A program made the translations under genes and the position numbers. Shown here in pieces: positions 1 to 5,005 of a DNA stretch of 5,005 nt (its first letter is position 1; every line of letters begins with the position of its first letter). Under the pieces are notes generated by a model. That model had not been told where the DNA came from, searched no databases, and saw only the letters and a program-made list of their open reading frames with translations. The stretch is from positions 1 through 5,005 of the forward strand of contig DASWIV010000319.1 in assembly GCA_036397475.1 (NCBI GenBank), in the 5' to 3' direction. The DNA is from DASWIV01 sp036397475 (GTDB lineage: Bacteria > JAJVIF01 > JAPKYR01).

Positions 1-122
1 CCGATCTTGAACGCGGATACGATTCCGGCAGTTTGGGGGTGGCTACGAAACCTGAAGGTTGTCGGGCAGTTGGTTTGAATCAGGCTTCAACAGGAAATCC
101 GTCCCTAATAACACCCGTATAA
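1..122 (+). other. Unidentified left-edge segment, open in one frame or structured RNA
   Basis: This stretch is clearly richer in G and C than the following 400 bases. On the plus strand the frame starting at base 3 is open from the edge to a TAA at 120-122, and the frame starting at base 1 is open to a TGA at 76-78. Neither translation matches a family I recognise. Three compact hairpins can be drawn: CGGA/TCCG (14-17 with 23-26), AACC-TGAA-GGTT (49-60) and TTGAA/TTCAA (75-79 with 86-90). That is compatible with the end of a structured RNA, for example a piece of a group II intron or other mobile-element RNA, but also with the tail of a protein gene cut by the window edge. The identity is unresolved. 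Confidence 0.25.
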
Positions 123-235
123 ATAACAGGGTCTTAATAAAATCTAATCGTTATAGTAACCCCTAGACGCTTCTGTATTCATTATTCACTAATGTGAAAA
201 CCGGATATTTACACTTGAAATCCCGGAATTATTTA

Positions 236-263
236 ATGCTAGTTATTTTTTTCGCAATGTCAA
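236..263 (-). promoter_or_regulatory. Second putative leftward sigma-70-type promoter
   Basis: On the minus strand TTGACA (263 to 258) is followed by a 16-nt spacer and TAGCAT (241 to 236), with a predicted start near 229. The spacer holds a run of seven A residues. It points the same way as the promoter at 405-433, so any leftward transcript would pass through the GC-rich left edge (122 to 1). No downstream gene can be named within the window. Confidence 0.3.
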
Positions 264-404
264 GTAATTTCATTCAAAAAGTCAGGACATCCTCGCAGCA
301 CTAACCGATAATGAAAAATATCCTGTCCGCTTTCTCCTGTCATTAAACCCCGATAAAAAATGCTTGAACTATATAGTCAACCTGTTAATGAACCGGCTCG
401 CCGT

Positions 405-433
405 ATTCTATAAGCTCGGGATGATTTTGTCAA
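405..433 (-). promoter_or_regulatory. Putative leftward sigma-70-type promoter
   Basis: On the minus strand TTGACA (433 to 428) is followed by an exact 17-nt spacer and TAGAAT (410 to 405). This is a consensus -35 box, an optimal spacer and a one-mismatch -10 box. Transcription would begin near 398 and run leftward. No substantial gene lies in its path inside the window; the first open frame is a 27-codon one starting at 343. It may drive a small RNA, a small peptide or a gene left of the window. AT-rich DNA makes chance matches more likely. Confidence 0.4.
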
Positions 434-518
434 ATATTGCTATGAAATCGAAATAATTACATTAATGCCAGCCGATAATATCGTTTAAATCAAGGCTTTA
501 ATAGATAAAATCAATTAA

Positions 519-536
519 GCGCGAATATCCCCGCGC
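519..536. repeat. GC-rich inverted repeat (hairpin)
   Basis: GCGCG (519-523) and CGCGC (532-536) form a perfect 5-bp stem around an 8-nt loop, in otherwise AT-rich DNA about 100 bases before the start of the STAND gene. There is no T-run after it on either strand, so it does not look like an intrinsic terminator. It lies upstream of the candidate -10 at 575-580, so it could be an operator-like site, or chance. Confidence 0.25.
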
Positions 537-571
537 AACTTGATCGATCCTTATATTTCAAGTGAAAATTC

Positions 572-580
572 TGCTATCAT
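572..580 (+). promoter_or_regulatory. Candidate extended -10 promoter for the STAND gene
   Basis: The sequence TGC-TATCAT (572-580) matches the extended -10 form TGn plus a -10 hexamer with two mismatches to TATAAT. No good -35 box stands 16-18 bases upstream; the nearest candidates are TTATAT-like. Transcription would begin near 587, giving a leader of about 50 bases before the TTG start at 637. If correct, the upstream in-frame GTG at 562 lies before the transcript start and cannot be the main initiation codon. Confidence 0.35.
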
Positions 581-624
581 TAATACTGCATCGAATAATC
601 CATTCTGTCATTAAATTGTTTCCG

Positions 625-631
625 GGAGGAG
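625..631 (+). promoter_or_regulatory. Shine-Dalgarno site that decides the TTG start
   Basis: GGAGGAG is placed 5 nt before TTG at 637-639. This is a near-perfect ribosome binding site at ideal spacing. The alternative GTG at 562 in the same frame has no purine-rich site before it. This is the main reason for starting the large gene at 637 rather than 562. Confidence 0.75.
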
Positions 632-636
632 TCCGG

Positions 637-3600
637 TTGGATAACTTTTCAGACAATATCCGGAACAGAAAATTAAAAGTCTTCATCTCATCGACCTTCC
701 AGGACATGCAACCCGAGAGGGAAGAGCTGATGAAGAAGATTTTCCCCCAGCTGCGCAAGCTTTGCGAGAGCCGCGGTGTTGTCTGGAATGAGGTAGATCT
801 TCGATGGGGAGTCAGCAACGAGCAGGCTGCGGAAGGGAAGGTACTTCCCATATGCTTCAATGAGATCGAAGATTGCCGTCCGTTTTTCATCGGCTTACTG
901 GGTGAGCGATATGGCTGGATACCTGATAGCCTTCCCGATGAGCTGGTTGAGGCGCATCCCTGGATCGCTGAAATTTCTGACAGGTCGGTTACGGAACTGG
1001 AAATACTGCATGGAGCCCTGAACTCCCCTGGTCCGTCTGAACACTGCTTATTCTACTTTCGGGATCCAGGTTATTTCAGGACCCGTCCGGAATCCGAGCA
1101 TCATGTAATCCTGGAAAGTGAGGACACAACCGGATCAGAATTCAAGGACCTGGGTGAAGATCGCCGCAAAAAATTACTGGACCTCAAGAAAAGGATCCGC
1201 TCTTCCGGGTTTCCAGTACGGGAGGATTATTCTAACGCTAAGGAGCTCGGGCAGCTTGTCCTTCAGGACATGACCAATCTGATTGACAAACTTTTTCCGG
1301 AATCCGATGAACGAACTCAACTGGAGAATTACGATCTGGAGCACATCAGCTACGCTGAAAGCCGGTACAGGATTTATATTGGACGCGACAGGTATTTCGA
1401 AAGGCTGGATCGGCATGTCGTGGAGAAAACTTTGCCGCTTGTAATTACCGGCGATTCCGGAATCGGGAAGTCCGCTTTACTCGCGAACTGGGCGGTAAGA
1501 TTCCAGGAAACGCATCCTGACACCTTCATCATCACCCATTTTATTGGAGCGACTCCTTACTCGTCAGACTGGGCAACCATGCTCCAGCGGATCATGGGCG
1601 AATTCCAGCACAGGTTTGGAATACAGTACGAGATCCCGAATGAACCCAGCCAGTTGATCAAATCTTTCACGAACTGGCTTCATATAGTTGCCATGAGGGA
1701 AAAGGCCGTCATCATTCTTGACGCCCTCAACAAGCTGGAAGAACCGGAAAATACACGCCGTCTCGAATGGCTTCCGGTTCATATTCCCGACAACATACGC
1801 CTGATCGTCTCCTCACTTCCCGGTCTATCACTCGATGAATTAAAAAACAGGGAATGGCAGTTTTATGAGGTCGAGAAACTGGACCGATCGGAAAGGGTTA
1901 AGTTGATCCGTAATTATCTCAACCAGTACAGTAAAAGCCTGGATGATGATCGATCGAAACGGATTGTAGAAAATGACAGCACCGGTAATCCGCTTTATCT
2001 TCGCTCGCTGCTCGAGGAGCTGCGGTTGTTTGGCGTTCATGAAAACCTCGATCGTGCTATCGATTATTACTCATCTTCCGAATCGATTCAGGTCCTTTAC
2101 AGCAAGATTCTCAGGAGGCTTGAGAGGGATTACGAAACTGAGTGGCCGGGCCTGGTCCAGGACGCGATGACCTTCCTGTGGGCGTCTCGACGCGGACTGA
2201 CCGAATCGGAACTCCTTGATCTCCTGGGCGCCGCCGGGAAGCCGCTTCCACGAATGCAATGGTCGCAGTTTTATTCCGCGGTTCGGAAATTGCTGATTAC
2301 CCGATCGGGACTGATAGGGTTTTCCCACGATTACGTCCGTGAGGCGATCGGTGACAGGTATTTAATTACACCGAAGACCAGGCAGAAGGTCCATTTAAAA
2401 TTAGCGGAGTATTTCGCGGCAAGGGGAAAAAATCCCAGGACTGTCAATGAATTATCGTGGCAGCTCGCGGAATCCGAATCGTGGGGGCGCCTCTACGACT
2501 GCCTCAGGGACCTCAAATTTTTCCGGATCGCCTGGCAGGAAAATGAGTTTGAGGTCAAACGGTACTGGTCCAGGCTCGAACGGGATTATTCGATTAACCT
2601 TCCGGAAGCATATGAGACATTATTTGAAACTGCTGAAACGCCGGAGGACTTCGAGACATTCATCTGGATCTCCGACCTGCTTCTGGATACGGGTAACCTC
2701 AGGGAATCCGGCAGCATTAAGAAAAAATTGATAGAACATTACAAAAATGAAGGAGACAGGAGGAAACAGGCGGAATGCATGAGGGGCTATGGTACCGTGC
2801 TGTGGAAGCAAAATGAAATCGAATCCGCCCTCGAGGTATTTGCTGAGCAGGACAGGATCTGCCAGGAGATCGGGCACATCCGCGGCCTTCAAAGCAGCCT
2901 TGGCAAGCAGGCGGTTATAAACTTTCATCTTGGCAATCTCGATGAGGCCAAGGTCATGCTGGAACGGCAGGAAAAGATCTGCATGGAGTTGAATTATATC
3001 CCCGACCTCATCAAATGCCTTAACAATCAGGCGGAAATATTGAGGTTACGCAGTGAGCCGCAAGGTGCGATGACGCTGCACAAACGGGTGGAGCGCCTTT
3101 CCAGGGAGACCGGGAACATATGGACCTTGTCGATCAGTCTCGGCAACCAGGCGATCATACTCTGCAACGCTGGGGAATATGATCAGGCTATGATCCTTCT
3201 AAAAGAGCAGGAGAAATATGCGAGGGAAATTTCAGATCCTTATGGAATTGAACGAAGTATCGGAAGCCAGGCATTAATACTGAGAGAGCAGGGCGATCTG
3301 GACGGCGCAATGGAGCTTCACAAAAAGCAGGAATCAATCTGCCGCGAAATATCCCATCTGAACGGGCTGCAGATATCTTTGGGAAACCAGGCGGAAATTC
3401 TTATCAGGCGAGGCCAGATGGATGAAGCAATGGCTTTGTGCAAGGAAGGGGAATCAATCTGCCGCAACAGTAAAATCCAGGACGGCCTGGCATATTCCCT
3501 GACTCACCAGGCACAGATTCTGATAAATAAGAAAAAAATTAACGACGCCCATAAGGCAGCCGAAGAAGCCAAACGCCTGGTTGATGAGTATAAATTTACC

Positions 3601-3660
3601 TGGCTCTCGAAAGAAATAGAGCCTATATTAGAAAAAGTCAAAGCAAATGAACGCGATTAA
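637..3660 (+). CDS. DUF4062-STAND NTPase-TPR protein (TEP1/nephrocystin-3-like architecture)
   Basis: This is a large multidomain switch protein of about 1007 residues, numbered from TTG 637. Residues 14-96 form a DUF4062 domain with FISSTFQDM (16-24), DLRWGV (54-59) and ERYGWIP (90-96). A P-loop NTPase follows, with Walker A GDSGIGKS (272-279, Lys278), Walker B VIILD ending in Asp362, a sensor-like strand ending SSLPG (392-396), and NPLYLR (451-456) before a helix typical of this STAND group. A winged-helix-like segment spans about 503-600, with a HDY motif at 564-566. Seven 40-residue TPR-like repeats occupy 707-986, followed by a 21-residue tail. I see no signal peptide or membrane segment from this start, so it is likely cytosolic. 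In the family, repeats sense a ligand, the NTPase controls assembly and the N-terminal domain acts as effector; that role is inferred here. Anti-phage defence or regulated cell death is plausible but not shown. An alternative GTG start at 562 adds 25 hydrophobic residues but lacks a ribosome site. Confidence 0.93.
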   Translation: MDNFSDNIRNRKLKVFISSTFQDMQPEREELMKKIFPQLRKLCESRGVVWNEVDLRWGVSNEQAAEGKVLPICFNEIEDCRPFFIGLLGERYGWIPDSLPDELVEAHPWIAEISDRSVTELEILHGALNSPGPSEHCLFYFRDPGYFRTRPESEHHVILESEDTTGSEFKDLGEDRRKKLLDLKKRIRSSGFPVREDYSNAKELGQLVLQDMTNLIDKLFPESDERTQLENYDLEHISYAESRYRIYIGRDRYFERLDRHVVEKTLPLVITGDSGIGKSALLANWAVRFQETHPDTFIITHFIGATPYSSDWATMLQRIMGEFQHRFGIQYEIPNEPSQLIKSFTNWLHIVAMREKAVIILDALNKLEEPENTRRLEWLPVHIPDNIRLIVSSLPGLSLDELKNREWQFYEVEKLDRSERVKLIRNYLNQYSKSLDDDRSKRIVENDSTGNPLYLRSLLEELRLFGVHENLDRAIDYYSSSESIQVLYSKILRRLERDYETEWPGLVQDAMTFLWASRRGLTESELLDLLGAAGKPLPRMQWSQFYSAVRKLLITRSGLIGFSHDYVREAIGDRYLITPKTRQKVHLKLAEYFAARGKNPRTVNELSWQLAESESWGRLYDCLRDLKFFRIAWQENEFEVKRYWSRLERDYSINLPEAYETLFETAETPEDFETFIWISDLLLDTGNLRESGSIKKKLIEHYKNEGDRRKQAECMRGYGTVLWKQNEIESALEVFAEQDRICQEIGHIRGLQSSLGKQAVINFHLGNLDEAKVMLERQEKICMELNYIPDLIKCLNNQAEILRLRSEPQGAMTLHKRVERLSRETGNIWTLSISLGNQAIILCNAGEYDQAMILLKEQEKYAREISDPYGIERSIGSQALILREQGDLDGAMELHKKQESICREISHLNGLQISLGNQAEILIRRGQMDEAMALCKEGESICRNSKIQDGLAYSLTHQAQILINKKKINDAHKAAEEAKRLVDEYKFTWLSKEIEPILEKVKANERD
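2755..3594 (+). repeat. Seven tandem 120-bp units encoding 40-residue TPR-like repeats
   Basis: The 3' part of the STAND gene is an uninterrupted array of seven in-phase units of exactly 120 bases, starting at 2755, 2875, 2995, 3115, 3235, 3355 and 3475. The protein pattern is a loop, then SLGNQAEIL, then a short turn such as G-x-x-D-E-A-M, then a second helix ending in Q-E-x-I-C-R-E-I. This is a TPR-type helix-turn-helix with a longer period than the classic 34 residues. Units 2, 4, 5 and 6 are closest to each other. Units 1, 3 and 7 are more diverged, as expected for the ends and an old inner copy. Such arrays form superhelical surfaces for protein or peptide binding, so this is the probable sensor region. 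Confidence 0.9.
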
Positions 3661-3676
3661 ACTTAATTTCTGTGAT

Positions 3677-4138
3677 TCAGGTATAAAGGCCGAAGTATTT
3701 CATCAGGATCGCGTAATGGTTGGCTCCAAATTCATTAGCGTCCATGCCAAGCAGCTCACCTTGTTTGAAATATCCTACGTCACCGGTTGATGGCCCCGGA
3801 TTGCCGGGACGCCATGGTGCTGACATAATTGTGCCGCTTTCCCAGATGGCATCATACAGGTGCTGATCGTGGTCCGGTTCTGATGTGGGGGGTATAATTG
3901 GAGTAAATGAATCGATCTGCTTTTCGCTGACCAGAATGCCTAGATCGGACAATTGAGCTTCAAGTTCGCCTTTCAGCCACGACGGAATATCGCTGGGAAA
4001 ATTCATTGTCTTTTCACCAGGTATGGTCCATCTGTCACCGTTTCCGTCGATATCCCTGTAAATAAGTAAAACACCCGCTTCACCGATGTTCCCGTCTAGA
4101 TAGGTGACAATACCTAAAAACCATGAATGTGTTGCCAT
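3677..4138 (-). CDS. Hypothetical acidic protein, 153 residues
   Basis: I do not recognise this protein. It begins at ATG 4138-4136, five bases after GGAGG (4148-4144); an in-frame ATG at 4171 would add 11 residues but has a poorer ribosome site. The chain is acidic (about 21 Asp/Glu against 8 Lys/Arg) and has five Trp and no Cys. The N-terminal half looks like an alpha/beta domain with a hydrophobic strand at AGVLLIYR (21-28). A D-x-D-G-N-G-D loop at 29-35 resembles a calcium-binding loop but lacks the full EF-hand spacing. The middle has a Pro-rich stretch (80-88). The C-terminal part is Gly/Pro-rich, then ends in helix-like NHYAILMKYFG (140-150). There is no signal peptide or membrane segment. 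It converges on the STAND gene with only 16 bases between the stops and is divergent from the ABC gene. Steady reading frame, ribosome site and promoter make it likely real. Confidence 0.75.
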   Translation of the reverse strand: MATHSWFLGIVTYLDGNIGEAGVLLIYRDIDGNGDRWTIPGEKTMNFPSDIPSWLKGELEAQLSDLGILVSEKQIDSFTPIIPPTSEPDHDQHLYDAIWESGTIMSAPWRPGNPGPSTGDVGYFKQGELLGMDANEFGANHYAILMKYFGLYT

Positions 4139-4143
4139 TCTTT

Positions 4144-4148
4144 CCTCC
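4144..4148 (-). promoter_or_regulatory. Ribosome binding site of the 153-residue protein
   Basis: GGAGG on the minus strand stands 5 nt before the ATG at 4138. It selects the start MATHSW over the ATG at 4171, because the site lies inside that longer frame and at correct spacing only for the shorter one. Confidence 0.7.
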
Positions 4149-4245
4149 GAATGAATATGGACGGACAGCATCGCTGCCTGCCCGAATTCCCCATCCTGTT
4201 CCAGGGTTATTTATTGATGACTTACCGGTCCGCGTAAGCGCCCGA

Positions 4246-4276
4246 ATTATAACATCCATTATGACCTGTATGTCAA
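4246..4276 (-). promoter_or_regulatory. Consensus-hexamer sigma-70 promoter for the 153-residue protein
   Basis: On the minus strand a perfect TTGACA (4276 to 4271) and a perfect TATAAT (4251 to 4246) are separated by 19 nt, two more than optimal. Transcription would start near 4239, giving a leader of about 100 bases. A 5-bp inverted repeat, CTTAC/GTAAG (4221-4225 with 4234-4238), falls at the very beginning of this transcript and could act as an operator or a 5' hairpin. The long spacer suggests that the promoter may be weak or need an activator. The pair of perfect hexamers also argues for a bacterial host. Confidence 0.55.
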
Positions 4277-4304
4277 TTCAAGCCTGAACCATTTTTTAGA
4301 AACT

Positions 4305-4322
4305 GTCCGGATTTCCCCGGAC
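4305..4322. repeat. Inverted repeat in the divergent spacer
   Basis: GTCCGG (4305-4310) and CCGGAC (4317-4322) form a perfect GC-rich 6-bp stem with a 6-nt loop. No U-run follows on the plus strand, and the minus-strand flank is A-rich, so it is not a convincing terminator. It sits just upstream of the candidate -10 box of the ABC gene and of the -35 box of the opposite gene, a placement that suits an operator. No regulator gene is visible nearby. Confidence 0.3.
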
Positions 4323-4343
4323 TTGCTGTTTCCTCCAAATAAC

Positions 4344-4349
4344 TATAAA
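4344..4349 (+). promoter_or_regulatory. Candidate -10 box very close to the ABC gene start
   Basis: TATAAA (4344-4349) lies only 8 bases before the GTG at 4358, so transcription would start at or within a few bases of the initiation codon. The -35 region (around 4321-4328, with TTGCTG) is weak. Together with the lack of any Shine-Dalgarno sequence this suggests leaderless or nearly leaderless translation, but it could be a chance AT-rich match. Confidence 0.3.
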
Positions 4350-4357
4350 TTTGCCTT

Positions 4358-5005
4358 GTGGACATCATCTGCACAGAGTCGCTTACGAAGAGATTTAATT
4401 CTCTTATCGCTGTAGACAAATTCTCCATCTCAATAGAAAAAGGCGGAGTATTCGGTCTGCTTGGCCCTAATGGCGCCGGCAAAACAACAGTGATCAAAAT
4501 GCTTACAACCCTGCTCCCGCCGACTTCCGGACATGGGTACATCGGTGGCTACGATGTCGTCAAAAAAGCGTCTATTGTGAGGCGGCTGATCGGCTACGTT
4601 CCCCAGCTTATTTCCGCCGATGGTACCCTTTCGGGTTACGAAAATTTGCTGGTAACCGCAAAACTTTATGACATCCCGGCTGGTGAACGAAAAGAGAAAG
4701 TCTCTGAAGCCCTTGATTTCATGGGTCTTACCGACGTTATGTCGAAAATGGTCCAGTATTATTCCGGAGGAATGATCCGCCGTCTTGAGATCGCTCAATC
4801 CATGCTCCATAAGCCCAGGGTCCTGTTCCTGGATGAACCGACTATCGGCCTCGACCCACTTGCGCGTAAAAGCGTCTGGGACCTGGTTATGAAACTGAAA
4901 AATGATTTCCAGATGACCATCCTGCTCACAACTCATCTTATGGAGGAAGCGGAAAGTCTCTGCGACAGGATCGCGATAATGCATCATGGGAAATTGGTGG
5001 TATCG
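4358..5005 (+). CDS. ABC transporter ATP-binding protein, ABC-2/DrrA type (3' end beyond window)
   Basis: This is the N-terminal 216 residues of an ATPase that powers an ABC-2-type exporter at the cytoplasmic membrane; the substrate is unknown. All nucleotide-binding motifs are present and intact: Walker A GPNGAGKTT (36-44, Lys42), Q-loop Gln83 in YVPQ, signature SGGM (136-139) where the family usually has LSGGM, Walker B LFLDEP with Asp159 and Glu160, a D-loop GLDP, and switch His193. The opening residues, with LTKRF and an AVD motif, are typical of the DrrA/NodI/CcmA-like group, whose full length is about 300-330 residues. GTG 4358 is the only usable start: a TAA stands in frame at 4346-4348 and the next ATG is beyond Walker A. 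No ribosome site precedes it. The partner permease gene would be expected downstream, outside the window. The frame stays open to the last base. Confidence 0.93.
   Translation, partial: MDIICTESLTKRFNSLIAVDKFSISIEKGGVFGLLGPNGAGKTTVIKMLTTLLPPTSGHGYIGGYDVVKKASIVRRLIGYVPQLISADGTLSGYENLLVTAKLYDIPAGERKEKVSEALDFMGLTDVMSKMVQYYSGGMIRRLEIAQSMLHKPRVLFLDEPTIGLDPLARKSVWDLVMKLKNDFQMTILLTTHLMEEAESLCDRIAIMHHGKLVVS

Larger units (their letters stand above)
123..560. other. AT-rich intergenic region without a convincing gene
   Basis: About 440 bases have stop codons in all frames and only very short open frames, such as a 17-codon frame from ATG 360 on the plus strand and a 27-codon frame at 343-260 on the minus strand. 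Base composition is strongly AT-biased compared with the large gene downstream. It contains two leftward sigma-70-like promoters (428-433/405-410 and 258-263/236-241), a GC-rich hairpin at 519-536, and a 10-bp inverted repeat between 212-221 and 555-564. I see no tRNA, no CRISPR repeats and no recognisable riboswitch. Confidence 0.6.

Noticed and set aside
360..413. 17-codon plus-strand frame from ATG 360
   Set aside because: It is too short, has no ribosome site and lies in AT-rich spacer DNA.
123..560. CRISPR array or tandem repeats in the AT-rich spacer
   Set aside because: Short strings such as CCGATAAT recur, but without regular spacing or length. No repeat-spacer pattern exists.
2620..2928. 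102-codon minus-strand frame and several similar ones inside 1174-2928
   Set aside because: All lie within the STAND gene, whose domains and repeats account for the sequence. None has a ribosome site or a recognisable product.
3661..3676. Bidirectional terminator between the convergent genes
   Set aside because: Only 16 bases separate the two stops and no inverted repeat is present. Termination must occur within the opposing genes or by another mechanism.
4060..4194. Small upstream open frame (about 26 codons) on the minus strand overlapping the start of the 153-residue gene
   Set aside because: It begins at an ATG in the leader with only a weak purine stretch before it, and its peptide has no recognisable features. 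It is probably chance.
4305..4322. GTCCGG/CCGGAC hairpin as an intrinsic terminator
   Set aside because: There is no U-run after the stem in either direction, and no gene ends next to it.
4430..4987. 185-codon open frame on the minus strand
   Set aside because: It lies opposite the ABC ATPase, whose plus-strand frame carries every nucleotide-binding motif. The minus translation matches nothing and is a shadow.

Overview
The window looks bacterial. Two starts are preceded by strong Shine-Dalgarno sequences (625-631 on +, 4144-4148 on -). One promoter on the minus strand has both hexamers at the sigma-70 consensus (TTGACA at 4276-4271, TATAAT at 4251-4246), although its spacer is a long 19 nt. 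I cannot name the phylum. Moderate-GC genes separated by AT-rich spacers and non-ATG starts (TTG, GTG) fit many environmental anaerobes, but they prove none.

Layout. Bases 1-122 are an unidentified left edge: relatively GC-rich, open in one frame, with three small hairpins. Bases 123-560 are AT-rich with no convincing gene; they hold two good leftward sigma-70-like promoters and a small GC hairpin. Bases 637-3660 (+) encode one large protein of about 1007 residues: an N-terminal DUF4062 domain, a STAND/NACHT-like P-loop NTPase, a winged-helix-like segment and seven 40-residue TPR-like repeats. Its architecture resembles the nucleotide-dependent switch proteins related to TEP1 and nephrocystin-3 and to bacterial conflict (anti-phage or self-sensing) systems. 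Bases 3677-4138 (-) encode a convergent, acidic 153-residue protein that I do not recognise. Bases 4139-4357 are a divergent intergenic region with a promoter for the 153-residue protein and a possible very short-leader or leaderless promoter for the gene to the right. Bases 4358-5005 (+) encode the first 216 residues of an ABC-2/DrrA-type exporter ATPase that continues past the window.

How they fit together. The STAND protein appears to be a single-gene unit: it has its own promoter and nothing follows it on the same strand before a convergent gene. Sensor (TPR), switch (NTPase) and putative effector (DUF4062) would all lie in one chain. The 153-residue protein and the ABC ATPase are divergently transcribed and share a control region. 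Nothing in the sequence ties either of them to the STAND protein. The most interesting object is the DUF4062-STAND-TPR protein, a known architecture class whose biochemical activity is, as far as I know, poorly defined.
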